Positions 1 through 9,085 of a stretch of DNA of 64,000 nt are shown here, piece by piece. Each line of letters begins with the position of its first letter. The stretch's first letter is position 1. The translations under genes were made by a program, and so were the position numbers. The notes under the pieces are model-generated. The model was not told the origin of the DNA and ran no database searches. It saw only the letters and a program-made list of their open reading frames with translations. Origin of the DNA: Chondrus crispus (lineage: Eukaryota; Rhodophyta; Florideophyceae; Gigartinales; Gigartinaceae); contig NW_005179019.1 in assembly GCF_000350225.1 (NCBI RefSeq), positions 124,001-188,000 of the forward strand, written 5' to 3'.

Positions 1-390
1 ATGGCCGGAAAAGACGTGCAAATCTCACCAAACTCCACCCTTCCGCAACGCAGAAGTCATTTGCGGTGGAGAGAATATCTTTTTCCTTCATGTTGAGCAA
101 GCACAAGTCGAGAAAAAATAAGTTGAAAAATGACCTCATATGAGGTCGCTTGTGGTTTAATCACTAGGAGCTGCAGAAACTCGTTCCGCTATAAGAATTC
201 ACAGAGAGCATGGAAACGGTTGCCTTTTGGACGCATTGATGAAATGATAAACATCTAACGGGAAACACCCTTTGGCGACAGCTATTAGACGTTACTGTAC
301 CTATGAGACCCGAAGATGCGTTCCACCCGTACTTCTACTAGCATAGACCATGGAATACCAGCTGTATACGGTACGAGGCATAAGAAGTGT
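1..390. other. Downstream flank of the P450 gene, no gene seen
   Basis: No ORF of useful length and no recognisable repeat. The part next to base 390 must hold the 3' untranslated region of the minus-strand P450 gene, but I see no clear polyadenylation signal to place its end. Confidence 0.5.
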
Positions 391-1938
391 CTAAGTGCCC
401 CTTAGTTGCACGTAGAAAGGGACTGATTTTTGTACTCCAACCCTTTCACCAATTTCTGCGACTGGTGTCTCGACAAAAGTCGTTGAGGCCCTCACTTCGC
501 CAGGTCGACAAGCCAATGTAAATCGAAAACGACGGAAAAGCTCTGCCATTATGAGTGCTCCTTCATGGTCTGCAAGAAAGTTGCCGGGACAAGTATGTGG
601 ACCAAGTCCAAAAGGAATGAACAAGCCCGTCGTAGGTCTTCCACGTTCCGCAGAATTCACAGAGTGCCACCTCTCTGGTCTAAAACTTGCAGAATCGTTC
701 CACTGCTGCGGACATAAATGACATCTTCTGTAGTCTGCAAACACCTCTGTGCCTTTTCGCAGTTGAAGCCCACTTCCCTTCAAAGTTATGTTCCTTGTTG
801 TTTGTCGAGTCATAAACGGACCAACAGGATGAATGCGACAAGTTTCCTTCCATACATTGCGAACATAATCTAGCTTCTTGAAACTTTCAAACGATATCGG
901 TTCTTGAAGAGAACTGGTCCCCATCTCCCGATCGAGTTCTTTCTCAATTTTGTTTCTGATGTTTTCATTGCAGCATACTTCGTACACACCCCATATTATC
1001 AACTGACTCATGGAGTACGTGCCACCAAGAGTAAACTCTGTCACTATTGAAGTAAGCGTTTCAAGAGAGGTATTTTCAGTCGCGAGAAGAGCATCAAGCA
1101 AGTCCCTGCTACGCAAGTTCTTCTCAAGTTGTGGACCTTTCATGCGCATCTCCAAGAAACCAGCACACGTCTCTCGAATACTATCGCAGACCTTGAAAAG
1201 TCTCCTTCGACTTCCTAGTGGTTCTAAAATTTCACGAATGGGATAGCTCACGATATCCCTGGTCATTTCATCTGCTAATTCACGAACTTTTTCCAGAAAC
1301 TCGAGCCGCTTTTCGCGGCTCAGGGCGACACCAAATGCCACTTGGGTCACGACACGGAACGTCGCAATGGATATTACTTCAGAGAGATCTACGGTTTCCG
1401 ACGAACAAGTAACCCCGTTTTGACAAACAGAGTACAAAGAATCACAAAGTTCCCGAGTTGCGTCTGTCATTTGGCCATGAAAAGAATCAATCATACCATG
1501 ATGAAAACCGTCTCTTATCTTCTTTCTCAAGTATCGATGTTTGGATCCCGTCATGCAAAGGATCCCGTCAGGCGCCATGACCTGGAAAACAGACTTGACG
1601 GCAGGCGGTCTGTCAAAATCCTCAGCAGCAGACAATATATGTTTCACATCTTCGGGTATGGCTGTGACACAAACACGGGTCGGACCAATCCACATCGTAA
1701 ATACATCCCCATAGACGTCCCCAAGCTTTTCAATAACACGACTGAAGCTGTCTGGGTTGAGAAGCATAGGATACAAAAGGCCATTCGGAAAGTAGTGCAA
1801 AATTCCAGGCCCCGGCAAAGACGAAAGGGAAGACGAAAAAAAGAAGAACGTCCTCTGTAGGGAGAAACAGAGAGTAAAACAAAAAATCAAGCAGCACGAA
1901 AGGAGAAGAAGCGCCCGAAACGCGGAATCTATTTCCAT
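391..1938 (-). CDS. Cytochrome P450, membrane-anchored, single exon
   Basis: Haem-thiolate monooxygenase family; substrate not predictable. I start at the ATG at 1938 (515 aa) because the longer frame to 1992 begins with TTG and the residues after the ATG form a hydrophobic N-terminal anchor (about residues 6-30) expected of an ER-bound P450, followed by a Pro/Gly-rich hinge. Visible motifs: ExxR (E365, R368), PERW near residue 425, and the haem-binding loop FGLGPHTCPG with the ligand Cys at residue 450. Length is normal for the family (about 500 aa). Odd: the I-helix oxygen-activation motif reads GGTYS near residue 305, so the usual acidic residue is Tyr and the usual Thr is Ser; the C-helix Trp of the WxxxR motif is also not evident. 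This may mean non-classical chemistry. The frame is uninterrupted, so this looks like a functional host gene, the only one in the window that does. Confidence 0.93.
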   Translation of the reverse strand: MEIDSAFRALLLLSCCLIFCFTLCFSLQRTFFFFSSSLSSLPGPGILHYFPNGLLYPMLLNPDSFSRVIEKLGDVYGDVFTMWIGPTRVCVTAIPEDVKHILSAAEDFDRPPAVKSVFQVMAPDGILCMTGSKHRYLRKKIRDGFHHGMIDSFHGQMTDATRELCDSLYSVCQNGVTCSSETVDLSEVISIATFRVVTQVAFGVALSREKRLEFLEKVRELADEMTRDIVSYPIREILEPLGSRRRLFKVCDSIRETCAGFLEMRMKGPQLEKNLRSRDLLDALLATENTSLETLTSIVTEFTLGGTYSMSQLIIWGVYEVCCNENIRNKIEKELDREMGTSSLQEPISFESFKKLDYVRNVWKETCRIHPVGPFMTRQTTRNITLKGSGLQLRKGTEVFADYRRCHLCPQQWNDSASFRPERWHSVNSAERGRPTTGLFIPFGLGPHTCPGNFLADHEGALIMAELFRRFRFTLACRPGEVRASTTFVETPVAEIGERVGVQKSVPFYVQLRGT

Positions 1939-2060
1939 GCTGAGAAATGTGAGGACCCGCCTTGTGAATGTTTCCGTGAAGCAAGGTCGCAAAGTTGCAC
2001 AGCAGAATGAATTTCGAACGGGAAATAGACGTACTTCACATCAACGAGATGGGAGGGGGT

Positions 2061-2070
2061 GATTTTTATA
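2061..2070 (-). promoter_or_regulatory. Possible TATA box of the P450 gene
   Basis: The minus strand reads TATAAAAATC about 125 bases upstream of the chosen ATG at 1938, in the right direction for the P450 gene. It is the best TATA-like string in this upstream stretch. Weak evidence: a single motif match in AT-rich sequence. Confidence 0.35.
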
Positions 2071-2139
2071 GAAAACCGAGATGGATGTACAAACGCATAA
2101 ACTTTCCCTGTTGTTTCTTCGGGTTTGTTGAAAGTCAAT

Positions 2140-5100
2140 CAGGTCCCACCATCTATACAGACCTTTCAACAGTGTCTCAAGTACTCAACCAAACCGTATT
2201 TACACCCTGTGATGGGCTGAATATGAAACACTGCCGAGGGGAGCGTGAGAAAGGCCCATATCTCCGATTCTCTATTTAGTGGGGTATGTGCACTCGCGAT
2301 GGGGGCGAAACCAACGTGTTCGGCGAGGTTATGCTTCTCTCCGAAAAAGAAAATAATGAGTGTACAGCAATGGAGTACTTTATGAGATGAGAAAGATATC
2401 TCTTTGTCAACAACAAAGTATATTACAGTGCGAGTTATTCTATTAACGGGTGGGAAACTTCGATTTTTACCACATGGAGATATATTGGTATTGATTCCTG
2501 GACATACACCCTTCGAAGGGCACCGAACGCACTTCATTTGTTGGTCGAATTTTCCTATTGCGTTCTGAGATCAGAAGAGTGCCAATATGTCAATCACGGG
2601 GCATTGTTGTTCTTCAGATCTTATCCTCCCTGCCAACGAAAGATAAGAACTGAAGAACAACAATGCCCGTAGTACCGATACATGGTCGCTTGACCGCCCA
2701 TGCAACAGTCCAACAGTATGAAATGTGGGCACTTCAATGAAAAGGGTTATTGATGATTCGTGGTTCACCACTCAGATGCAAGAAGTGGAAGTTGCGGCCA
2801 GAAAGATACATTTCTGCTGTAGTATCCGAAGAGATTTCCTGTGAATGATGTCATTCTTCTCCCCCATAGGCGTTTCGTTTCTTCGTTACACAAAGCCATT
2901 GTCCCACGTATACACTACTACTGGAACTCTCCATTCAAAAAGAGCTCGGAATTTCCGAGAAGGCCAGGGAAGCAGGGTGTTTGACTATCAACATATATTT
3001 GGGAGACTTTCCAAATTATCGACCTCTAGAATGTGATGGGGACAGATATTTCATAGCCGAAAAGCATTTAATTATAGAGGTCAATGATAATTGGAGAAAA
3101 GCATTTACTATAGTGACGTGGGCACACTACCTACCCCTTGGGGTCATGACGGAAGAAAGCCTTTCGGGATGTATAGTCTTTGCACAGTGTGTCAAATGGG
3201 ATGGTGTCTATGCACCTATGTCACGTTGCCGACTTCTTTTTGGGAGCAATACAATAGACGAACACTTCTAGGCATAGAAAGAACTACGGTACTTCCTTGG
3301 GCATACAGTACACGTATTTGCTTCGCAATCTTGTCTAGTACAGCAATATTCATCTATTTTTACCGGACATTTGAATTGAGTCCATGTCCACAAGGGTTCA
3401 GTTCATGGAAGTGGACGAAAAAGTTCTCAATCAATGGGAAACAGGGGCGTTCATCTTAGACTACGGCATTCTGATATTTTATGAAAATATATATCATACG
3501 TACGTCATGCTGAGGCTATGCGCTGCTGCTTTATTTGTTGGACACATGCCGTCTCCAGCTATTACATCAACCTGACTTGTTCTGGGAGATCGTCCGTGTT
3601 TGTTAAATATCCGGTCTTGAGCCGTCCGTGAAACACTCTCGCTGTTCCCCCAGTTCTTTCTCGCGGCACCGTCTGCAGACCTGTACTCTGCCGTCAGCTC
3701 GTGTATGGCTTAGATGCAAGGATGCACTTCTCTTTTAGGGCCTCCACATTTCCTAAGACGTGAAATTCCTGATACCCTGATGCCTCTGGCTAAGTGACAA
3801 ACGGCCCCATATCTGTTGTAGCATCAATATTGGGAGAAGAGAATGATCTCTTCAGTGTGTGTAACAATGAATCGTTAAGATTCTGCAGAGGGTTAGTGCG
3901 CGTACGGGCGGTTTGAGGGCGTTACGACGCCGGGGGTTGAGGGCAGGCTCCTGTCGGGCGAGGGTCTTCTCGCGTAAGTTGGTTGAGTTTATTCTGTGAG
4001 TCGTTCGTCTGTGTGTTCTCTCCTCTTCGGTGCTGGAGGAGGTTGTGATACTAAAAAGCTGAAGCGAAAGGCAGAGACAGTTTCTCTGTTCGGGATCTGC
4101 CGGAGACCCTGTACTGTTGATCGGGATCCTGGGAGAAGCGATCAGGATCAGGCTGACTCTCCGAGGGGTGTTACTGTAATCTTCTTGTCGCCGACTGACA
4201 TGATCGGCGGCGTCCGAGATCCCTGTTTCATCAATATCAAGATGCTTTTCAACATACTTTTAAACTTCTAATTGCTCGAGAAGGAGAGGAAACGTACGCA
4301 GAACTGAATTCTATGTTACGGCTGGATAGGTCCCAATGAAAAATGCTTGTCCGCTCCCTTTAATTTTGGAAAAGCCTGCCGAAGAAGCACTATTATTTTC
4401 GCCAGTCTTTTCGTGTTTCATTCTATGCTCAGACATTTTAGATTTCCCTCTTGATCTTGTGATGGGTGCCGCCTCGCTTCTTGCGAGGAAGTCCCCCTCT
4501 TCACTTTTTGTTTTTATTGTTCCTCTCCGTATTCATCATCGGAGTCAACTCTAGTAGTGGTATTGTTGAAGTTGTGTGTTTTTATTTCTTAGAGTTGCTG
4601 CACGAGACCTATTTTATACTACGTTGCATCTGCAGATACCATCTCATTGCGTTCCAGATCATGTGAGGTAGTCGGCCTCAATTCTGCTGAACTGAGGAAA
4701 TCAACACTGTAACTTATTGGATAGGGCCATTGACTACGGGCCCGATTATACCGAATCCACTCTATCTTCTCTGTCAATACAGTACAGTGAAAACGTGTTA
4801 CTTCTTCCCTTCGTAGAACCAGGGAGAAAGAGTTGAGGTGTACAGGTGTATCCTCAACAGGTACATCTTAAAACAGTCCTACCACTTCCTAACGTATCTG
4901 AGGGAATATTGAAGAGAAGAACATGGCGGACATTCGTGCAGGCCATACTGTACCGTTATAGAATGCTCTGACATCGCTTGCGGTTTCTGGTTGGAGCTTT
5001 TGGGGTCTATTGCCGACGCTTTGAATGCGCCAGAGAAGAGGGAAGGGTTTGGAACAGAGGATTCAGCACAGGTGCTGGGCTTCGCTGCCGCTATCTTTCC

Positions 5101-5900
5101 TCTCTTTCTACCTACGCTAAAAATGTGCCCGGCCATTTCTCTTTGCTTTCTATCAGCCCACCGCTCCGTAATTCGACTGAGCCGATATGCGGTCTAGCCT
5201 CTTTTCGTATACTCTTTTGCCCCCCGCAGACTCTGCCGCCTTTCCTCCGCATGCGCCCTTGTGAAATTGCCTTTTCAACTATTCGCCATGGTCACGCTTG
5301 GCCCGACTATGCCTTCCTCGCCTTCGGACATCCGCTTTCCCTCGCTTTCGCATATACACGGAGATTATCGCTGGCATCTCCAGGGTCAAATCGGCATTGT
5401 CAAAAGACCCTAATATGATAGCTGTTGAAGTTGCCATGCATTTGTTGCTGTATTTTTCCCGATGAATTGTGTCGGGAGGGATATCCAGGCCAAACCCCAA
5501 GACATACCTCAGGACATACCCTGAGACATCACCCAAATCTGTAGTTTAATAATTGGTCTGCATGTGTACCACGTGTACAAGGTAGAAATCTCCCCACAAA
5601 AGGCATTTATTCCGTCAAGTGGAGGCCGTATTTTCTTGTGTATAAGAGGGAGGACATCACCACAAGAAAATAATCGGGGGGGGGGGACCAGAACGTAGAA
5701 CATAATAAATTTCTCTTCTTTGTTCTTTTTCCCTCTCCCTACGCGCGCAGCTCTCAAACACTGCCAACAAATTGCACAGAGGTAGAGTAGCCTCTAGAAC
5801 TGCTTTCAACAATTCGAAAAGTCCCCTAAAAAGTAACTCAAATTTCTCAACCTTTCATACTCCAACTTCGGACTACTAAAGCTATGGAATCCTTCGAGCA
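2140..5900. other. Intergenic stretch, no gene recognised
   Basis: Only short ORFs on both strands with no recognisable protein motif, many starting with non-ATG codons. Contents seen: a long hairpin at 2596-2670, a G run near 5677-5686, and short direct repeats of a GACATACC string near 5502-5520. Nothing resembles an LTR, TIR or transposase here. Confidence 0.5.
2596..2670. repeat. Long imperfect hairpin (about 28-bp stem)
   Basis: Left arm 2596-2625 and right arm 2642-2670 are reverse complements apart from about one mismatch and one extra G; the loop is 16 bases. The stem includes GCATTGTTGTTCTTCAG paired with CTGAAGAACAACAATGC. No coding frame covers it convincingly. It could be a small fold-back element, a relic of an inverted duplication, or a precursor-like RNA hairpin; the sequence alone does not decide. 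Confidence 0.85.
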
Positions 5901-5905
5901 ACACG

Positions 5906-6259
5906 CTAGTGGTAATTTTGGCAAACAGCGATGTCATCTTCCATTGCATTCAGTAGTTCGAACATGAAGTGTTCAAAAATGACCCGCCCTGGAGGGTCGG
6001 CTTGTCCAACTTGGCTGTGATCTTCTTCGAGCTCGGACACGTCTTTTCCAGATCTCCAGCACCATCGCTCGTTACAATCTGGCGGCCGCCCCCTCAGCAC
6101 CGCGAGGTCGTGGACATAAGCGCCCCCTCCAGGCGCCGCAGCGGCGGCAGCGACATCCAAGTGGGCAGGTGCTTTTACGGCCTCCGTTCGGCTTCCTCCA
6201 GGCCCTGTTCTTTCCCGATACATGCCGTGGAGGCGTGCTGTAGGCGCCTTACCACGCAT
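5906..6259 (-). CDS. Unrecognised GC-rich ORF, 117 aa
   Basis: An ATG-started frame of 117 codons in a locally GC-rich patch (about 5.95-6.65 kb) that contrasts with its AT-richer left flank. The protein is Arg/Gly/Ala-rich at the N-terminus with an alanine run, then an acidic segment ending HFMFELLNAMEDD. No known domain recognised. The start codon lies inside the palindrome at 6236-6286, which argues against a normal gene start. It may be a fragment of a decayed gene or a chance ORF in GC-rich DNA. Confidence 0.2.
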   Translation of the reverse strand: MRGKAPTARLHGMYRERTGPGGSRTEAVKAPAHLDVAAAAAAPGGGAYVHDLAVLRGRPPDCNERWCWRSGKDVSELEEDHSQVGQADPPGRVIFEHFMFELLNAMEDDIAVCQNYH

Positions 6260-6286
6260 AGTATGCGTAGTAAGCCGCCTACAGCA
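6236..6286. repeat. Near-perfect palindrome, 25-bp arms
   Basis: Arms 6236-6260 and 6262-6286 are reverse complements with two mismatches and a single-base centre, so the DNA could form an almost loop-free cruciform. The core on the plus strand is CGCATAGTATGCG. It separates two weak minus-strand ORFs. Such palindromes can be fold-back elements or termini of inverted duplications. Confidence 0.85.
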
Positions 6287-6304
6287 TACAGCTATTAGCT
6301 GGCG

Positions 6305-6556
6305 CTATGAGTCGACGTTCACCATCATTATTTCGTCCGTCCCCAACAGGACTGCTTCGCCCGGCAATACAGCTGCGATCTTCCCAAAGCGCGTTTCGAA
6401 ACCCAACTGCGGCCTTCGCCCCCCGTACCTCGTGTAAGCCCTTCCGTTCCACCCCTGAATGCGGCTACCTTGCGCGTCAGTCCACCGTTGCTGTCTCACC
6501 GCCCTCTTCGAGCCGCACGCTGCAAATGTATGGGGGGCACTAAGCGCCACCACCAT
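6305..6556 (-). CDS. Unrecognised small ORF, 83 aa
   Basis: ATG-started frame (the open frame extends upstream to a GTG at 6577). The C-terminal half, ending LLGTDEIMMVNVDS, has ordinary globular composition, unlike the Arg-rich N-terminal part, so it might be a fragment of a real protein. No family recognised. It lies in the same GC-rich patch as the ORF at 5906-6259 and is separated from it by the palindrome. Confidence 0.2.
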   Translation of the reverse strand: MVVALSAPHTFAACGSKRAVRQQRWTDAQGSRIQGWNGRAYTRYGGRRPQLGFETRFGKIAAVLPGEAVLLGTDEIMMVNVDS

Positions 6557-6983
6557 GGCATGGGCAGGAGCAAGCACCGCTGCACGACGGAAGAACTGGA
6601 GCGCCTCCTTTCATGCGTTCTAGCTCAAGCCGTTCAAAGATCCACCTGTATCGATCTACCCTAACCGTTCAAACGACCCAGACAACGCCCTGTAATACCC
6701 CCTACCCTGGTCGAACACCAGCATTTATCCCACGCTGATATTAGCCTTTCTTTAAACCCCCGCCAACACCTGTCCCTCCAGTGCAACCTCTTCTCGCAGC
6801 GCTCCCCCTTTCCTCAGCACCCGCCGCCCTGATCCTTCCGACGGCAAATATTAATATCTCCGGTTGTCAATCCGCGTCCCATTCAACTCCTTCGCTCCCC
6901 TCTTATCCCAAATGAAACCCAAATATCGGCACACGGAATTAGGCAATGGTAAAGTAAGTTCACCACGCTTTGGCGCGATCGAA
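6557..6983. other. Left host flank of the LTR nest, no gene seen
   Basis: No supported gene. It ends with TCGAA at 6979-6983, the left copy of the target duplication of solo LTR C. In the pre-insertion locus this sequence ran on, after a few bases, into the 3' end of the Harbinger pseudogene at 37838, so it may contain that transposon's 3' flank; I could not identify a terminal inverted repeat. Confidence 0.5.
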
Positions 6984-7956
6984 TGTAGTACAATGCGCCT
7001 GTCAGGCAGAGACCACGGTCCGATGGTCCAGCAAAAACAACAATAGCAACAAAAAGAAGAACTGCCGACGACACAGCGCTACGTAGTGTCCGACTCTCCC
7101 TTCTCCGTTTAAACGAGCTTGCGACTCGTAGTAGCTCAGATCTCTGATGGGAGGGGGGCACAGAGAAACAACCCGGCCCGGGATCGATGTGGTAGAGACT
7201 TGCGAAGAAAACTGCTTGACGAGTGTGGGGTGCGGCGTGTACTTAGGTACCCCGGTTCCACTGGGTTGTAAGACCAATGCTCGTGGAGCTTCTTCGACAC
7301 CTTGTAACGCGACAAGGTCTTCGACGGGGGCGTGGCAACGCAGCCCGACGGGATGAAATGAAAGTAGCAACGCTACACCAACTGTGCCGCCCGATGGCTC
7401 GAAACATCTTCACCGGTTCGGTTGCAACTGAGTTCGATGGCACCAACACTGGCTTCTACACACGACAAAGCCCTTGGAGGGAGACGTCGTTGCAACAGTC
7501 TCCGTCGGAAAATAGGTCACAGTAGCAGCGCTACGTCAACTTTGTCGCCCGATGGCCAACACACCTACACCAATTCGATCGCAACCTATACCGATGGTAC
7601 CAACACAAGATAAAGGAAAATAGGTGGAAATAGAGATAGGAAAGGATAGGGAAATAAGAGAAAAGGAAAGGGAACCCCCGAACGCAAAGGATAAAGTAAT
7701 CTGTGGTAAAAGAGAGTGTCTTGGGAAAGACGGACTTCGACCAAGGCGATATCAGACTCTGGCAACTCGGGTTACCTTTACTGACTTGGTGGTCAGTGGG
7801 CTAAGGTATATGTCGCCCCGCCGGGGCCACTACAGTAGCCCGCGGCGCTAGATCCTATATCTAATCTAATGTCAGCAAAATTAATGCCAACTAATTAACT
7901 AAATAAAATAAAACAATTAAAAATTAAAACTGTGCAATTATTCACACTTGTGTCCC

Positions 7957-8910
7957 TGTAGTGCAATACCCGTCTCGGGTAGGGGGGGAGGAAGGAAGTG
8001 AAAAAGGAAAAAAACTGGATACTGTAGTCCGGGGTTGGGGGACACGCGTGTGCGACGATGCGCACGATTATTTTAATTATTTAATTTTATTTTATTTACT
8101 AATTAGATCTAGAATCTAGAGCCGGGAGCTACTGTACTCGCCCCGGCGGGGCTCTATATAACTTAGCCCTTTGACCGAACAAGTCAATAAACCAACCCGA
8201 GTTGCCGGAGTTGAATGTCGCCTTGGTCGAAGTCCGTCTCTACCAAGACGCTCCCTTTTACCTAAGCCTACGGCATCCTCTATCGCTCGGGGGTCCCCTT
8301 TTTTCCTTATCAATTTTCCTTTATTTCCCTATCCTAATTTCCCTTAATCTTGAGTTGGTCCCACCTTGTAGGATTGCGATCCGCAACGTGACGTCATTCG
8401 CCATCGGGCTTTTGTGTTGGTGCACCAGTGGTGCTTTTCTCAGTGTTGGTTCCATCGGAATCTGGTTGCGACCGATCCGTTGTGGGTATTTTGCCATCGG
8501 GCAGTACGACGGTGTAGCGCTGCTACGTTTTCTTCTTTCCCGACGGGCTACGTTGCGACGTCCCCGTCGAAGACCTTATCAAGGGTATAAGGTGTACAAG
8601 GCGCTCTTTGAGCATTGGATTTACGACCCATCGGACCAGGTTTATCTAAACACCCCTCCGAACTCGTCGAGCAGTTGCCTTTACAAGTCTCTACCACCAT
8701 TTACCGATCCCGGGCGGGGCCCTTCTCTTTGCCCCCCCCCCCCTCATATCAGGGATCCGAGCTACTGCGGGCCGCAAACCCGCTTAAAGAGGACAGGGAG
8801 CTTCGAACACTCCATAGCGGTGTGCCGTTGGCAGTTGTTGTTTTTGGTTGCTGTTGTTTGTGTTGGACCGCCGGACCTTGGTCTCTGCCTAACAGGCGCA
8901 TTGCACTACA
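7957..8910 (+). repeat. 5' LTR of element A
   Basis: 954 bp with 11-bp inverted ends TGTAGTGCAAT / ATTGCACTACA. It contains an AT-rich U3-like stretch, a GC-rich hairpin-prone block just before a TATATAA string, then a pyrimidine-rich part. Almost identical to 21481-22429. Confidence 0.95.
8155..8161 (+). promoter_or_regulatory. TATA box in the LTR of element A
   Basis: TATATAA follows a GC-rich block in the LTR. The same arrangement (GC-rich block, ATATATA, then CTTAGCCC) recurs in the LTR of element B at about 22729-22735 although the LTRs have diverged, which supports a conserved core promoter driving the sense gag-pol transcript. Confidence 0.6.
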
Positions 8911-8914
8911 AAAG

Positions 8915-8927
8915 TGGTCTCCCGACC
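8915..8927 (+). other. Primer-binding site of element A
   Basis: TGGTCTCCCGACC begins four bases after the LTR end and starts with the TGG complementary to a tRNA CCA end. The same 13 bases occur at the same offset in element B (23645-23657). I do not assign the tRNA. The adjacent string CCCGACCTAGAATTTTTGT is repeated at 8955-8973 in A. Confidence 0.6.
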
Positions 8928-9085
8928 TAGAATTTTTGTTTACTGTTCAGGAGACCCGACCTAGAATTTTTGTCGACGACAGTCTCGGTCTGGAGACACT
9001 CTACAAAAGTGGTCTGGGTAACGGACTCTTTTTTATTTTCTTTTGTCTGTAACTTTTTTGCTGCGTAGGTCCGCTCGTACGAGCG

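Noticed and set aside
4978-5418. 146-codon plus-strand ORF
   Set aside because: Overlaps competing ORFs on the other strand, composition is not protein-like and no motif is visible.
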